Assembly: GCF_900111095.1 (NCBI RefSeq)
Contig: NZ_FOGB01000003.1
Coordinates: 124,001-188,000 of the forward strand
Reading direction: 5' to 3'
Source of the DNA: Amphritea atlantica
GTDB lineage: Bacteria; Pseudomonadota; Gammaproteobacteria; Pseudomonadales; Balneatricaceae
DNA length: 64,000 nt
Part shown: positions 38,042 to 46,300 of the stretch, piece by piece
How the letters are laid out: each line of letters begins with the position of its first letter
Numbering within the stretch: position 1 is the stretch's first letter
Translations under genes and position numbers: made by a program
The notes under the pieces: generated by a model
What the model was told of the DNA's origin: nothing
The model's input: only the letters and a program-made list of their open reading frames with translations
Databases searched by the model: none

Positions 38042-40592
38042 GGATACTCTCCTTTATGCCTGGCTTGACGCCAAACAAACTATCTTTGTCTTTAATCATT
38101 TCCATCACCGCTGGCAGCAACATGACGGTGACAACAGCGGACACGGCCATGATGGTTGCCAGGAAGAAACCGACGGTAATGTAAGGAACCAGCGGGGCAA
38201 ACAGCAAAGGGGTGAAGCCAATAGCGACCACCACCGCGTTACGGCTGATCGCCCGGGAAGGCCCTTTATAAACCTCCGCGACGGTCTGCTCCCAACTGCC
38301 ACACTCACGATAGATCGCCCGGGTACGTTCCAGAAAGTGGATCGCAAAATCCACCGACAACCCCAGGGTCAGTGCCGACAACACCGCAATCGGCATATCA
38401 TAGTCCTTACCTGACAGCCCGATCAGACCGTAGATAAAGAGAATCGTCACCGTCAGCGGCAACATCGACAGCAGGCCTATTTTGACTGAACGGAACAGCA
38501 GGATCATGATCAGCAGCACCATGAAGAATGCCCCCATCAGGCTGTTTAACATGCCATTCACCATTTCATCCTGCCAGACAACGTTAATGTAGGTAAGGCC
38601 CGCCCAGTTGAGTTTAACCCCTTCCGGCAACGGATGATCCGCAACATAGCCATCGACCAATTTCAGCACCCGGTTCATATCCTGGTTATCGCCACTACTT
38701 AACTGCAACCACAAAACGGTCGAACGATAATCCGGTGTCACCATATGCCACAGGTCGTTGGGACGGTGCGACCCCTGGAAGCTCAAAACGGTCTGTGCCG
38801 CCGCCGCAGCGGTCGATGGCAGACGATACTGGTCTGCCGCCCCGCCCTGAAGCTCACGATAAACCGTTTTCAACAACGTTGGCAGGCCATTACTCTTACC
38901 CACATATTCAGAGTCATCAAGGAAGGTTTGCAGTCCATCCAGATATGTCATTGCATCAGGTGTCAGAAAATACTTACTGTTTATCTGAGCCTTTTCAGTC
39001 ATATCCAGAAGATCAAGCCACAGGGTTTCATGATCACTGTCGTCATAACTGAGCTGATCGAACAGGTTGATCAGTGCATTGGTATATTCGATGAAGCTTT
39101 CAGCAGTAACGCTATCCAGTTTTTGCTGTAGCTCAACCCCCTCTTTCGCAGCCCGGGTCTGCAAGGATTGCTCCAGTCCGCTGCGCAGATCACCGGTCTT
39201 ATCCAACACCAGAAAAGCATTATAGGTTCCGGGGAAATGATGGTTCATCACCCGGTCAGCCACACGCAGAGGGTGATCGGGTTTAAACCAGCGTACCGGG
39301 TTATCGTTAATCTGAATCTGCGCCACACCATAGGCACTGCCCACCACAATCAGCACAAACAGGACTAACAGGCCTTTGGCCCGGGCGATTGAAAAACGCC
39401 CTGTGAAGATCAGTAAACGCCCCAGGAACGAGTTATCGTCCTCATCAATATTATGGTCCTTCATCTGCGCCATCCGCTTGGGTGACAGGCTGATGATATA
39501 CGCCGGCACCAGCGTAATAGTAAGCACAAACGCCAGCATAATACCGAATGCCACATGCAGACCGAAGATCTGTACCGGCGGGATCGGCGTGAAGGCCAGC
39601 GAAGCGAAACCCACGGCAGAGGTGACAGAGGTGTATAGCATAGGCGTAAACAGATGCCCCAATACCTCTTTCAACGCTACTTTGGGGTCTTCCCCCGGAC
39701 GATAACGGTCCGCAAACTCAGACAAAATATGCACTGAGTCGACCACCGCAATCGGCATCAGGAAGATCGGAATCATCGAACTCATAATATGGACGGTATA
39801 ACCCTGACCGATCAGCAGCCCCATGGTAATAATCACCGATCCCATCGCCACCAGCATTGGAGCGGTGATCAGCAGAAAGCTGCGGAAAAATACCCACATC
39901 AGGATAAAGATCATCAGGCCCGCCAGCGGCGCAGAGATCGCCATCTGGATAAACATCTCAACGCCAAAGGTATCTTCCGCGACCGGTAAACCGGAGATGT
40001 AATACTGATTGTTACCGCTGAGTTTGCTGATCTCTGTCTGAATCAGTCCGGAAATACGATAACTCTCAGATTTTTGCGTAATCGGGATATAGATACCCGC
40101 CGCCTTGCCGTCACCCGAGACCAACGTGTTGTTCAGCAAGGGTAAGCGTTCAACCGAGGTGCGGATCTGATCGATACCGGCCTGATCGGTGGGCACCTGT
40201 TTCATCATCCACTCGAAACGGATCGTCCCCGGCCCCTCCTGGCTGATATTATCGACACGGTCCAGCGACATCAGGTCCTGGCTGACAACACCATCCATCT
40301 GTACGATAGCATCTGACAGTTGCTGCAGTTCAGACAAACTCTGCTGATTATAGATGCCCCCAGCCGAGTCATTCACCACACCGACAACAATCATGTCGTG
40401 CAGTCCGAAACGCTCTTTCACATGATCATGAAACACCCGGGCAGCATTATCAGCGGGCAACATATTCTCAGGATCCGTATCCACCTTGATAGACGGAATC
40501 TGCAAACCGGCTATCACGGTCAGCAGTAACACCCCGAAGAACACCCACCTGGGGCGATTCATTGATAGATTAACCAGTGTCGTTTGCAGCAT
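38034..40592 (-). CDS. RND/MMPL family transporter
   Basis: Large inner-membrane pump of 852 residues, MMPL/HpnN-like branch of the RND superfamily. Topology: TM1 (about 12-30), a periplasmic domain, TM2-6 (about 215-395), TM7 (about 405-425), a second periplasmic domain, TM8-12 (about 690-840). The TM4-type helix carries LMPIAVVDSVHILSEF and the equivalent second-half LGLSVDFAIHFLERTRA, likely proton-relay Asp residues. No membrane-fusion or TolC-type gene follows; instead LolA-like and barrel genes do. ATG behind AGGA. Its promoter overlaps the ArsR-type palindrome. Confidence 0.9.
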   Translation of the reverse strand: MLQTTLVNLSMNRPRWVFFGVLLLTVIAGLQIPSIKVDTDPENMLPADNAARVFHDHVKERFGLHDMIVVGVVNDSAGGIYNQQSLSELQQLSDAIVQMDGVVSQDLMSLDRVDNISQEGPGTIRFEWMMKQVPTDQAGIDQIRTSVERLPLLNNTLVSGDGKAAGIYIPITQKSESYRISGLIQTEISKLSGNNQYYISGLPVAEDTFGVEMFIQMAISAPLAGLMIFILMWVFFRSFLLITAPMLVAMGSVIITMGLLIGQGYTVHIMSSMIPIFLMPIAVVDSVHILSEFADRYRPGEDPKVALKEVLGHLFTPMLYTSVTSAVGFASLAFTPIPPVQIFGLHVAFGIMLAFVLTITLVPAYIISLSPKRMAQMKDHNIDEDDNSFLGRLLIFTGRFSIARAKGLLVLFVLIVVGSAYGVAQIQINDNPVRWFKPDHPLRVADRVMNHHFPGTYNAFLVLDKTGDLRSGLEQSLQTRAAKEGVELQQKLDSVTAESFIEYTNALINLFDQLSYDDSDHETLWLDLLDMTEKAQINSKYFLTPDAMTYLDGLQTFLDDSEYVGKSNGLPTLLKTVYRELQGGAADQYRLPSTAAAAAQTVLSFQGSHRPNDLWHMVTPDYRSTVLWLQLSSGDNQDMNRVLKLVDGYVADHPLPEGVKLNWAGLTYINVVWQDEMVNGMLNSLMGAFFMVLLIMILLFRSVKIGLLSMLPLTVTILFIYGLIGLSGKDYDMPIAVLSALTLGLSVDFAIHFLERTRAIYRECGSWEQTVAEVYKGPSRAISRNAVVVAIGFTPLLFAPLVPYITVGFFLATIMAVSAVVTVMLLPAVMEMIKDKDSLFGVKPGIKESIHD

Positions 40593-40635
40593 CTGTTAGT
40601 CCTGTTTTACTTATAGTTAAAGCTATTGTTTGATT

Positions 40636-40641
40636 AGTATA
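40636..40641 (-). promoter_or_regulatory. -10 element of the RND operon
   Basis: TATACT on the minus strand, transcription start near 40629. It overlaps the left arm of the palindrome at 40639-40658; the -35 region (TTTTAA) is weak. Confidence 0.5.
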
Positions 40642-40658
40642 TTAGCATATACTAATAT
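40639..40658. promoter_or_regulatory. Operator-like palindrome between the RND operon and arsR
   Basis: ATATTAG-N6-CTAATAT, identical in arms and spacing to 33163-33182. It is nested in a longer palindrome, ATTAGTAT-N8-ATACTAAT (40633-40656). Placed over the RND -10 and 120 bases before arsR. Confidence 0.83.
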
Positions 40659-40778
40659 TTAAAAGTACTACATTAGTAAATTGCGAATTAATAGCCACTA
40701 AAGTAAAATAACCCCTACATTGTAGGGCAATGAGAGCGTTTTATATGACCTGCAGAATAATAAAAAGCGGAGGACAGA

Positions 40779-41108
40779 TTGAATACAGCATCCCAGCAGA
40801 TGACACCGGAAACACTGGCCATGATGAAAGTGAACTCCAGTAAAGCCGCTAAACTGATGAAAGCGCTGGGGAACGAGAGTCGCTTGCTGATTCTTTGCTA
40901 CCTGGATGGTAAAGAGCTTTCAGTCAGCGAACTCAACCACTGCCTGGATCTGAGTCAGTCAGCTTTGTCACAGCATCTGGCAGTGCTGCGTAAAGATGGC
41001 CTGGTGAGCACCCGACGGGAGTCTCAGACAATCTACTACTCACTCTCTGGCGATACTGCCACCCGGATTATTCACACACTGCATGAGATGTTCTGCCCTA
41101 CCGTCTGA
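40779..41108 (+). CDS. ArsR-family repressor, SqrR/BigR/YgaV-like
   Basis: Small winged-helix repressor (109 residues). HTH: LSVSELNHCLDLSQSALSQHLAVLRKDGLV; wing TRRESQTIYYSL. Cysteines are Cys40 (RLLILCYL), Cys55 and Cys106 (MFCP). Cys40 and Cys106 lie at the positions and 66-residue spacing of the redox pair of SqrR/BigR/YgaV, which sense persulfides; no metal-binding ELCVCD-type ArsR motif is present. TTG start behind a strong CGGAGGA. Divergent from the RND operon, with the palindrome between them. Confidence 0.87.
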   Translation: MNTASQQMTPETLAMMKVNSSKAAKLMKALGNESRLLILCYLDGKELSVSELNHCLDLSQSALSQHLAVLRKDGLVSTRRESQTIYYSLSGDTATRIIHTLHEMFCPTV

Positions 41109-41127
41109 AGTAAAAAACTGAGGTAAA

Positions 41128-41165
41128 GCCCGGAACATAAGCCCGAACATAAGTCCGGAACAAAA
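41128..41165. repeat. Three imperfect 12-13-bp tandem repeats after arsR
   Basis: GCCCGGAACATAA, GCCCGAACATAA and GTCCGGAACAAAA follow one another directly in the arsR 3' region. Confidence 0.7.
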
Positions 41166-41186
41166 GCCCTGAAGATCAGCGCTTAA

Positions 41187-41219
41187 CAAAAAAACCATCC
41201 GTCACCGGATGGTTTTTTC
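41187..41219. terminator. Bidirectional terminator between arsR and patZ
   Basis: AAAAAACCATCCG and CGGATGGTTTTTT pair around GTCAC-type loop bases; serves both convergent genes. Confidence 0.9.
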
Positions 41220-41232
41220 GTTCAATACCGTT

Positions 41233-43968
41233 TTAATTCTGCAGTCGGTAACGCTGCCAGTCTTCAGTTGGCTCATTCAGCATCATCTCCATCTCCACCA
41301 CATCTTCTTCCATGTTGTAGTGATTTTTGAAGCCCAGCTTCTGTGCCAGCCCCTGCATCCCTTTATTAGAGGTCAGGGTTGATCCCATCAGCAGCAAGGT
41401 GCCCCGTGCTTTACAGTAATCGATCGCTTTCTGCATCAGTACCGCGCCCAGCCCCTCTCCCTGCAGGTCATCCCGGATGACGACCGAGAACTCAGCACGT
41501 ACATTATCAGCATCGGTCACCGCCCGGACAACCCCCAGGGTTTCCCAACCCGGCGCCCCCTGTCTGGGAGCTGTCACGATAAAGGCCATCTCCCGGTCGT
41601 AGTCAATCTGCGTCCAGTTAGCCAGCTCCTGATGGGTTGGTATGCCACGGCTATAGAAATAACGCAGGCGGATCGATTCCGGACTCAGTTTGTTATAAAA
41701 CTCCAGATGGTTAGGTTCATCCTCTCCCCGTATCGCTCTGACCATCGCCTTACGCCCCGATTTACGCAGTGAAATATGTTCACTGAGATACTCAGGATAG
41801 GGTGAGATCGCCAGCACGGATGGCTCGCCCAAAGAGACCGCGACATCAACAGCCAATGCTCCCCGCCGGTTAATCAGCATCGGGTTAATCTCCAGACCTT
41901 TAAGGTTGGGCAGCTCAACCACCATCTGTGATAGCTTAATCAGCAGATTACTAAGCTGCTCCAGATCTCTCTCAAGCTGTTCACTGCTCTCTTTCAGCAC
42001 AGAATAGATATGTGACGTCATGATCAATTGACGGGCCAGACTGAGATTCAGCGGCGGTAGCATCACTTGCCGGTCCGCAAGAACATCAACGGAATACCCT
42101 CCGTTACCAAACACCAGCAGCGGCCCGAACACCGGATCACGGGTGATCCCCATATTGATCTGCAGCGACTGGAAGCCCCGCTTCATCTGCTGCACACAGA
42201 CCCCCAGAACTTCATCGTCAGGAAAGCGTTCTCTCACCCGGTAGGCCAGCTGTGTAGCGGCCTGCCTGACCTCATTAGAGGAGAACAGATCCATCGCCTG
42301 ATCTTTCCAGCGGGGGTGATTTTTATTGTCGTAGTTAAACGGATAGATATTTTCCCGATGCATCACTTTTAAGGCGACGGCACCCCCCAGTTTTTTAGCA
42401 ATATCGACCACCCCATCTACATCATCAGCATACTGGGTATGGGAGACCGGAATATCATACTGATCCAGCAGATCTGTTGCTTCGTTATGCGTCAGGTAGT
42501 CACGCCCCTGTGCCATTGCATCAGCAATCAGGGCTTTGGCCCGCTGATGGTTCCGCTCATTGGGATCTTCAAAAGGCGCGGGAGTCTGCTTCATCACTTC
42601 CTGATTACGGCGAAACTCCACCATATGCATGAATGCATCGACCGCTTCTTCGGGGGTGATAAATGTGGTCACTCCGGCAGCGTTAAAATGGTTACGTGAC
42701 TCAATCGCCGTACTTCGCCCCATCCAGCAGGTGAGAATATTGCGCGGTGTATTACGGGACACCTTAATAATCTCTTCAGCAGTTGCCACACCGGGGGCCA
42801 TCCGCGTGGGGGCATGAATCACCAGTACGGCATCCACATTGGGGTCTTTGGTTAATAACTGAGTTACCCGGGCGAAACGCTCCGGCGTCGCATCCGAGTG
42901 CAGATCGATCGGGTTTTTCAGATTCCAGTGGTCCGGCATTATCTCCCGTAACGCGGTCACCGTCTCGTCACACAGCTGCGACAGCTCTCCCCCTCTACGC
43001 AACAGCTGATCCGTCGCCAGAGCATTGGGGCCCATACCATTACAGACCAGCGCCAGCCGCTCACCCCGCATCGGCTTCATCCGCGACAGCGTTTCCAGAG
43101 CATTATAGAGCTGATCGACAGTGTCCACCCGAACAACACCGGCACGGCGCAGCGCCGCATCGTAGACCAGATCTTCATCTTTAATGCCCAGCGCTGGCTG
43201 ACTGTCCTTATCTTCATCGAAGATCATATTGGATTTGAGCACCAGCACCAGTTTGTTACGCGAGGCCGCCCGCAAAGAGCTGAGCAGATTACGGGAGGAG
43301 CCAACCAGATGATCCAGTTGAATCAGAATCGACTGGGTGTAGGGGTCCTGAGCAAAGTAATCGATAATCGACGGCAGGTCGATATCAACCCCTTCGCCGA
43401 GCGTGAGAAAGTGGGAAAAGCCGATCTCCTGTCCGTTAGCCCAGTCAATCATTGCTGTGCCCAACAGACCGGACTGCCCGACATAACTCACTTTACCCTT
43501 GCGGATATTCAGATGAGAATAGCTGGCATTCATCTTATGGCCAGACACCAGCATCCCCATGCAGTCGGGTCCCAGTATACGGATACCATAGGGCCTGGCG
43601 GCCTCCATAATCTCATCCCGCATACTTTTACCCAGAGGTTCGCTGGCAATAGACAGACCGCCTGTCAGAATCATAGCGGCCTTCACCATATTAGCACCCA
43701 GTTTACGGATCAGTTCAGCGACACTCTCCGGTGGCGAACAGATGATCGCCAGGTCCGGCATCTCTGGCAGCTTGGTTAATCCGCTGTAACAGGTGACACC
43801 ATAAACGGTCTCATAGCCACGCTTGTTAACCGCCATAAGCTTACCCTGAAACCCGCTATCCAGCAGGTTTTGCAGCACCACACCACCCATGCTGTTCTCT
43901 TTCTCAGAGGCTCCGAACACCGCAATCGATTTAGGCTTAAAAAAACGTTTGAGATATTTTGTACTCAA
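41233..43968 (-). CDS. patZ: Bifunctional NDP-forming acyl-CoA synthetase-like/GNAT protein acetyltransferase (PatZ/Pka-like)
   Basis: Lysine acetyltransferase of the PatZ (YfiQ) type, which in enterics acetylates and shuts off acetyl-CoA synthetase. 911 residues. Order: CoA-binding domain (KSIAVFGASEKENSMGG), succinyl-CoA-ligase-like domains (GPDCMGMLV; LVCNGMGPNALATD), ATP-grasp domain (about 480-700) and a C-terminal GNAT domain (about 745-905) with the acetyl-CoA loop QGEGLGAVLM. The synthetase part is catalytically dead in PatZ; whether that holds here I did not determine. TTG start behind GGAG. About 400 bases precede it before the next gene. Confidence 0.88.
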   Translation of the reverse strand: MSTKYLKRFFKPKSIAVFGASEKENSMGGVVLQNLLDSGFQGKLMAVNKRGYETVYGVTCYSGLTKLPEMPDLAIICSPPESVAELIRKLGANMVKAAMILTGGLSIASEPLGKSMRDEIMEAARPYGIRILGPDCMGMLVSGHKMNASYSHLNIRKGKVSYVGQSGLLGTAMIDWANGQEIGFSHFLTLGEGVDIDLPSIIDYFAQDPYTQSILIQLDHLVGSSRNLLSSLRAASRNKLVLVLKSNMIFDEDKDSQPALGIKDEDLVYDAALRRAGVVRVDTVDQLYNALETLSRMKPMRGERLALVCNGMGPNALATDQLLRRGGELSQLCDETVTALREIMPDHWNLKNPIDLHSDATPERFARVTQLLTKDPNVDAVLVIHAPTRMAPGVATAEEIIKVSRNTPRNILTCWMGRSTAIESRNHFNAAGVTTFITPEEAVDAFMHMVEFRRNQEVMKQTPAPFEDPNERNHQRAKALIADAMAQGRDYLTHNEATDLLDQYDIPVSHTQYADDVDGVVDIAKKLGGAVALKVMHRENIYPFNYDNKNHPRWKDQAMDLFSSNEVRQAATQLAYRVRERFPDDEVLGVCVQQMKRGFQSLQINMGITRDPVFGPLLVFGNGGYSVDVLADRQVMLPPLNLSLARQLIMTSHIYSVLKESSEQLERDLEQLSNLLIKLSQMVVELPNLKGLEINPMLINRRGALAVDVAVSLGEPSVLAISPYPEYLSEHISLRKSGRKAMVRAIRGEDEPNHLEFYNKLSPESIRLRYFYSRGIPTHQELANWTQIDYDREMAFIVTAPRQGAPGWETLGVVRAVTDADNVRAEFSVVIRDDLQGEGLGAVLMQKAIDYCKARGTLLLMGSTLTSNKGMQGLAQKLGFKNHYNMEEDVVEMEMMLNEPTEDWQRYRLQN

Positions 43969-44375
43969 GAGACTTACTCCGCAGACCTTCAGGACTGACC
44001 CGTTAATCTGATCGAATGACTGAATCTATATCTTCCATATTACGCAGGTGCAGCACAAACATTATTGCGCGAATAACCGTGATTAAAGTCATAAAGCCCT
44101 GCCAAAGTGGGTAAAAACACATGTTCAAACCAATAATGCTGCCAACTGGTAAGTAAGTTACCAGTTCAGTCTAGCAACGTCTGCAGCACCGGCAACACTT
44201 CACAGCTGACAGCCTGCAACCACGGGAGTAACAGCAAAGCTTAATAATCATAAGAGGCAATAGCTGTTCTGGCCCCACATTTGCTATATAAAACTGTATA
44301 GAGCCTGATCCCCCTCTGGCGGGTGGGCAATCATTAGCCGATAAACGTGAATTAATAGAATAAAAGGTAGCACAG
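43969..44375. other. 407-bp intergenic region between patZ and hupE
   Basis: No gene seen. The one clear structure is a perfect inverted repeat AACTGGTAA-GTAAG-TTACCAGTT (44144-44166). The part nearest hupE (44280-44360) contains a GC-rich patch (CCCCCTCTGGCGGGTGGGC) in an otherwise AT-rich leader. I could not match it to a known riboswitch. Confidence 0.5.
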
Positions 44376-44960
44376 ATGAAACTCCGCCCTATGATCATGT
44401 CCAGTGCAGCATTTATCACGCTGATAACCTCTGTGCCAGCAATGGCCCATACCGGTCACAGTGCCGGGTCAGGTCTTCAGTCCGGTCTGATACACCCGTT
44501 CTCAGGTCTTGACCATCTGCTGGCGATGCTGGCAATCGGTTTCTGGGCTGCGATGCAGAACAGAGCGCAGCGGATCAGCATCCCTGTCACCTTTATCCTG
44601 TTTCTCGCCGTTGGCTTTTTTATGGCAACCGGCGGCGTGGTGCTGCCCCTGGTTGAGCACACTATCGCAGCCTCTGTACTGGTTTGCGGCCTGATCATTG
44701 CGACCGCCGTGCGGCTGCCTGCCATCGCAACGCTGACCCTGACAGCCCTGTTTGCCTGTGCCCATGGCCAGGCCCACGGCGCTGAAGTATCAGGAGCGTC
44801 AGTGCTGCTGTTTGCCGCCGGCTTTATGAGCAGCTCCGCCATCCTTCATCTGACAGGGATGGGAATATTTAAAGCAAGCCGGACATTAACCCCGCGACTG
44901 GCTCATATCGCGGGTGCAGCGATCGCCAGTGTCGGCAGCTATCTGTTGTTAACGATCTGA
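44376..44960 (+). CDS. HupE/UreJ family putative nickel/cobalt permease
   Basis: Inner-membrane protein of 194 residues with a signal peptide (to PAMA) so that the mature protein begins HTGH. The HupE/UreJ metal motifs are present: HPFSGLDHLLAMLAIG and FACAHGQAHGAE. About six TM helices. The family imports Ni or Co for hydrogenase or urease, but neither is in the window; some members serve B12 synthesis instead. A terminator follows at 45114. Confidence 0.87.
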   Translation: MKLRPMIMSSAAFITLITSVPAMAHTGHSAGSGLQSGLIHPFSGLDHLLAMLAIGFWAAMQNRAQRISIPVTFILFLAVGFFMATGGVVLPLVEHTIAASVLVCGLIIATAVRLPAIATLTLTALFACAHGQAHGAEVSGASVLLFAAGFMSSSAILHLTGMGIFKASRTLTPRLAHIAGAAIASVGSYLLLTI

Positions 44961-45074
44961 TTGACTGGCCGCTGCAATACTCACTTACAGATCACACACC
45001 TGATCCTGCTGTCCGGTTTCTCATTGCCCGTCAGCCTGATATGTCTTACGCGTCCCCGTAAGACCTCCGCTGTA

Positions 45075-45096
45075 CTGTTTTGATCACCCAAAACAG
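45075..45096. repeat. Inverted repeat downstream of hupE
   Basis: CTGTTTTG-ATCACC-CAAAACAG, perfect 8-bp arms. A second one, CTTACG/CGTAAG, lies just before it at 45045-45062. Neither has a T-run. Confidence 0.5.
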
Positions 45097-45113
45097 CTCA
45101 AAGCACTCTTCAC

Positions 45114-45140
45114 AGCCGGGCTCTGTCCGGCTTTTTTTTA
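45114..45140 (+). terminator. Terminator downstream of hupE
   Basis: AGCCGG pairs with CCGGCT around GCTCTGT, followed by eight T. Confidence 0.82.
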
Positions 45141-45144
45141 CTCA

Positions 45145-45174
45145 GATAAAAGAAAACCCGCGGTTAGCGGGTTT
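45145..45174 (-). terminator. Terminator of the duplicated-domain lipoprotein gene
   Basis: On the minus strand AAACCCGC pairs with GCGGGTTT around TAACC, then TCTTTT. Confidence 0.8.
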
Positions 45175-45200
45175 AAGCTTGTACCATCAACCAGACTGGT

Positions 45201-45767
45201 TTACAGCGCGTTCATCTCTTTGAAACGGGCAACCAGCTCAGCAGGGTACTGTTTCTTGTTACTGTCATTCAGAACGAAAACAACCGTCTGCCCTTCTGGG
45301 CCGGTACCGATCTGAGTCAGACGGAAAGCGGCTTCACCGTTCTGACGAACCTCCTGCATATCTTCCAGGGTATTAAACACATACAAACGACCATCTTCTG
45401 CACGCATTTCACCGTAAAAATCTTTTGCTGCAGGCAGCTTACCATTGTACATATCAACGCCAGCCAGACCGTCAAGCTTCTTCTTGTCTTCGCTGCGCAG
45501 ACCAAATACCAGAGATTCACCGTGCGGCCCGGCACCGATAAATACTTTGCGGAAAGAGGTTTCGCCCACTTTCAGGAAGTCCTGATAAACCGCAAAGTCA
45601 TCAAAAACATAATGCCGGCCTTCATGATCAACTTCATACAGGTCCTGGTTATTCAGAACTGGTGCCTTAACCATCTCCTGTTTAACTTCATTGGACTGGC
45701 ATGCAGTCAGTGACAGTGTTACACCTGCAATCGCTGCGGCGACAGCGGCTCGTTTCAGAAAGGACAT
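45201..45767 (-). CDS. Hypothetical lipoprotein with an internal duplication
   Basis: Unknown function, 188 residues. Type II signal peptide with lipobox LTAC (Cys22), so exported and lipidated. The mature part is two copies of a module of about 65 residues: copy 1 DLYEVDHEGRHYVFDDFAVYQ through GAGPHGESLVFGL; copy 2 DFYGEMRAEDGRLYVFNTLEDMQ through GTGPEGQTVVFVL (text split: each copy has Y-x-x-x-x-x-G-R-x-Y-V-F, then GxGPxGxxxVF). I do not recognise the module. The start is ATG 45767 with GGGAGAA upstream; the frame is open further but lacks a ribosome site. Confidence 0.78.
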   Translation of the reverse strand: MSFLKRAAVAAAIAGVTLSLTACQSNEVKQEMVKAPVLNNQDLYEVDHEGRHYVFDDFAVYQDFLKVGETSFRKVFIGAGPHGESLVFGLRSEDKKKLDGLAGVDMYNGKLPAAKDFYGEMRAEDGRLYVFNTLEDMQEVRQNGEAAFRLTQIGTGPEGQTVVFVLNDSNKKQYPAELVARFKEMNAL

Positions 45768-45952
45768 GTTTTCTCCCGGTTTAATATGGATAGCCTGAAC
45801 CGATCTATCGTCAGACTGAAAATATTCCACCCGAAGGGTAAACAGGAAAAATGACAATCAGGTTGCCGGGTTATTGCTATTTGATGACAACGGTGAAGCC
45901 AGCCTCTGTCAGGCTGACTGAATCGGCGGTGTATCTTCTCTGCTGAGCACTT

Positions 45953-46204
45953 TCACTCAGCTTCATCCAGCAATGAAAAGGAGATAAAAGTGGTAAACAG
46001 CCCCAGTCCAATTACCACCGGCGGGGCGGGAATGGCCAGCATCAACAGCCCGGAACCGAGCCAGATACGATACACCCAGCGCAATCGGGCTTTATAGGCT
46101 GCCGTGAACTTTCGCCGGAAGAAATGGCTGCTATCGGGGTATTTGACGTGCATCCATTCCGGTAGCATCAGGCGCAGATAGAACCATATTAATTCAAACC
46201 CCAT
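45953..46204 (-). CDS. Small membrane protein of unknown function
   Basis: 83 residues starting MGFELIWFYLRLMLPEWMHV, with one or two hydrophobic helices toward the C-terminus (LGSGLLMLAIPAPPVVIGLG) and a basic middle (RRKFTAAYKARLRW). ATG 46204 has AGGGAG upstream. Not recognised. It stands alone upstream of the lipoprotein gene and downstream of the NAD kinase-like gene. Confidence 0.55.
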   Translation of the reverse strand: MGFELIWFYLRLMLPEWMHVKYPDSSHFFRRKFTAAYKARLRWVYRIWLGSGLLMLAIPAPPVVIGLGLFTTFISFSLLDEAE

Positions 46205-46300
46205 AGTGGTACTCCCTTCAAAGCAATCCTTTAAGCTTATCAAAGAATCTGAATTTTGCCCGTCCGGCGGATCACGCTGTGCAATACAGTGAGGTTTATA

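Noticed and set aside
44280-44375. Cobalamin riboswitch before the HupE gene.
   Set aside because: I could not find a B12 box or the conserved core; the GC-rich patch alone is not evidence.
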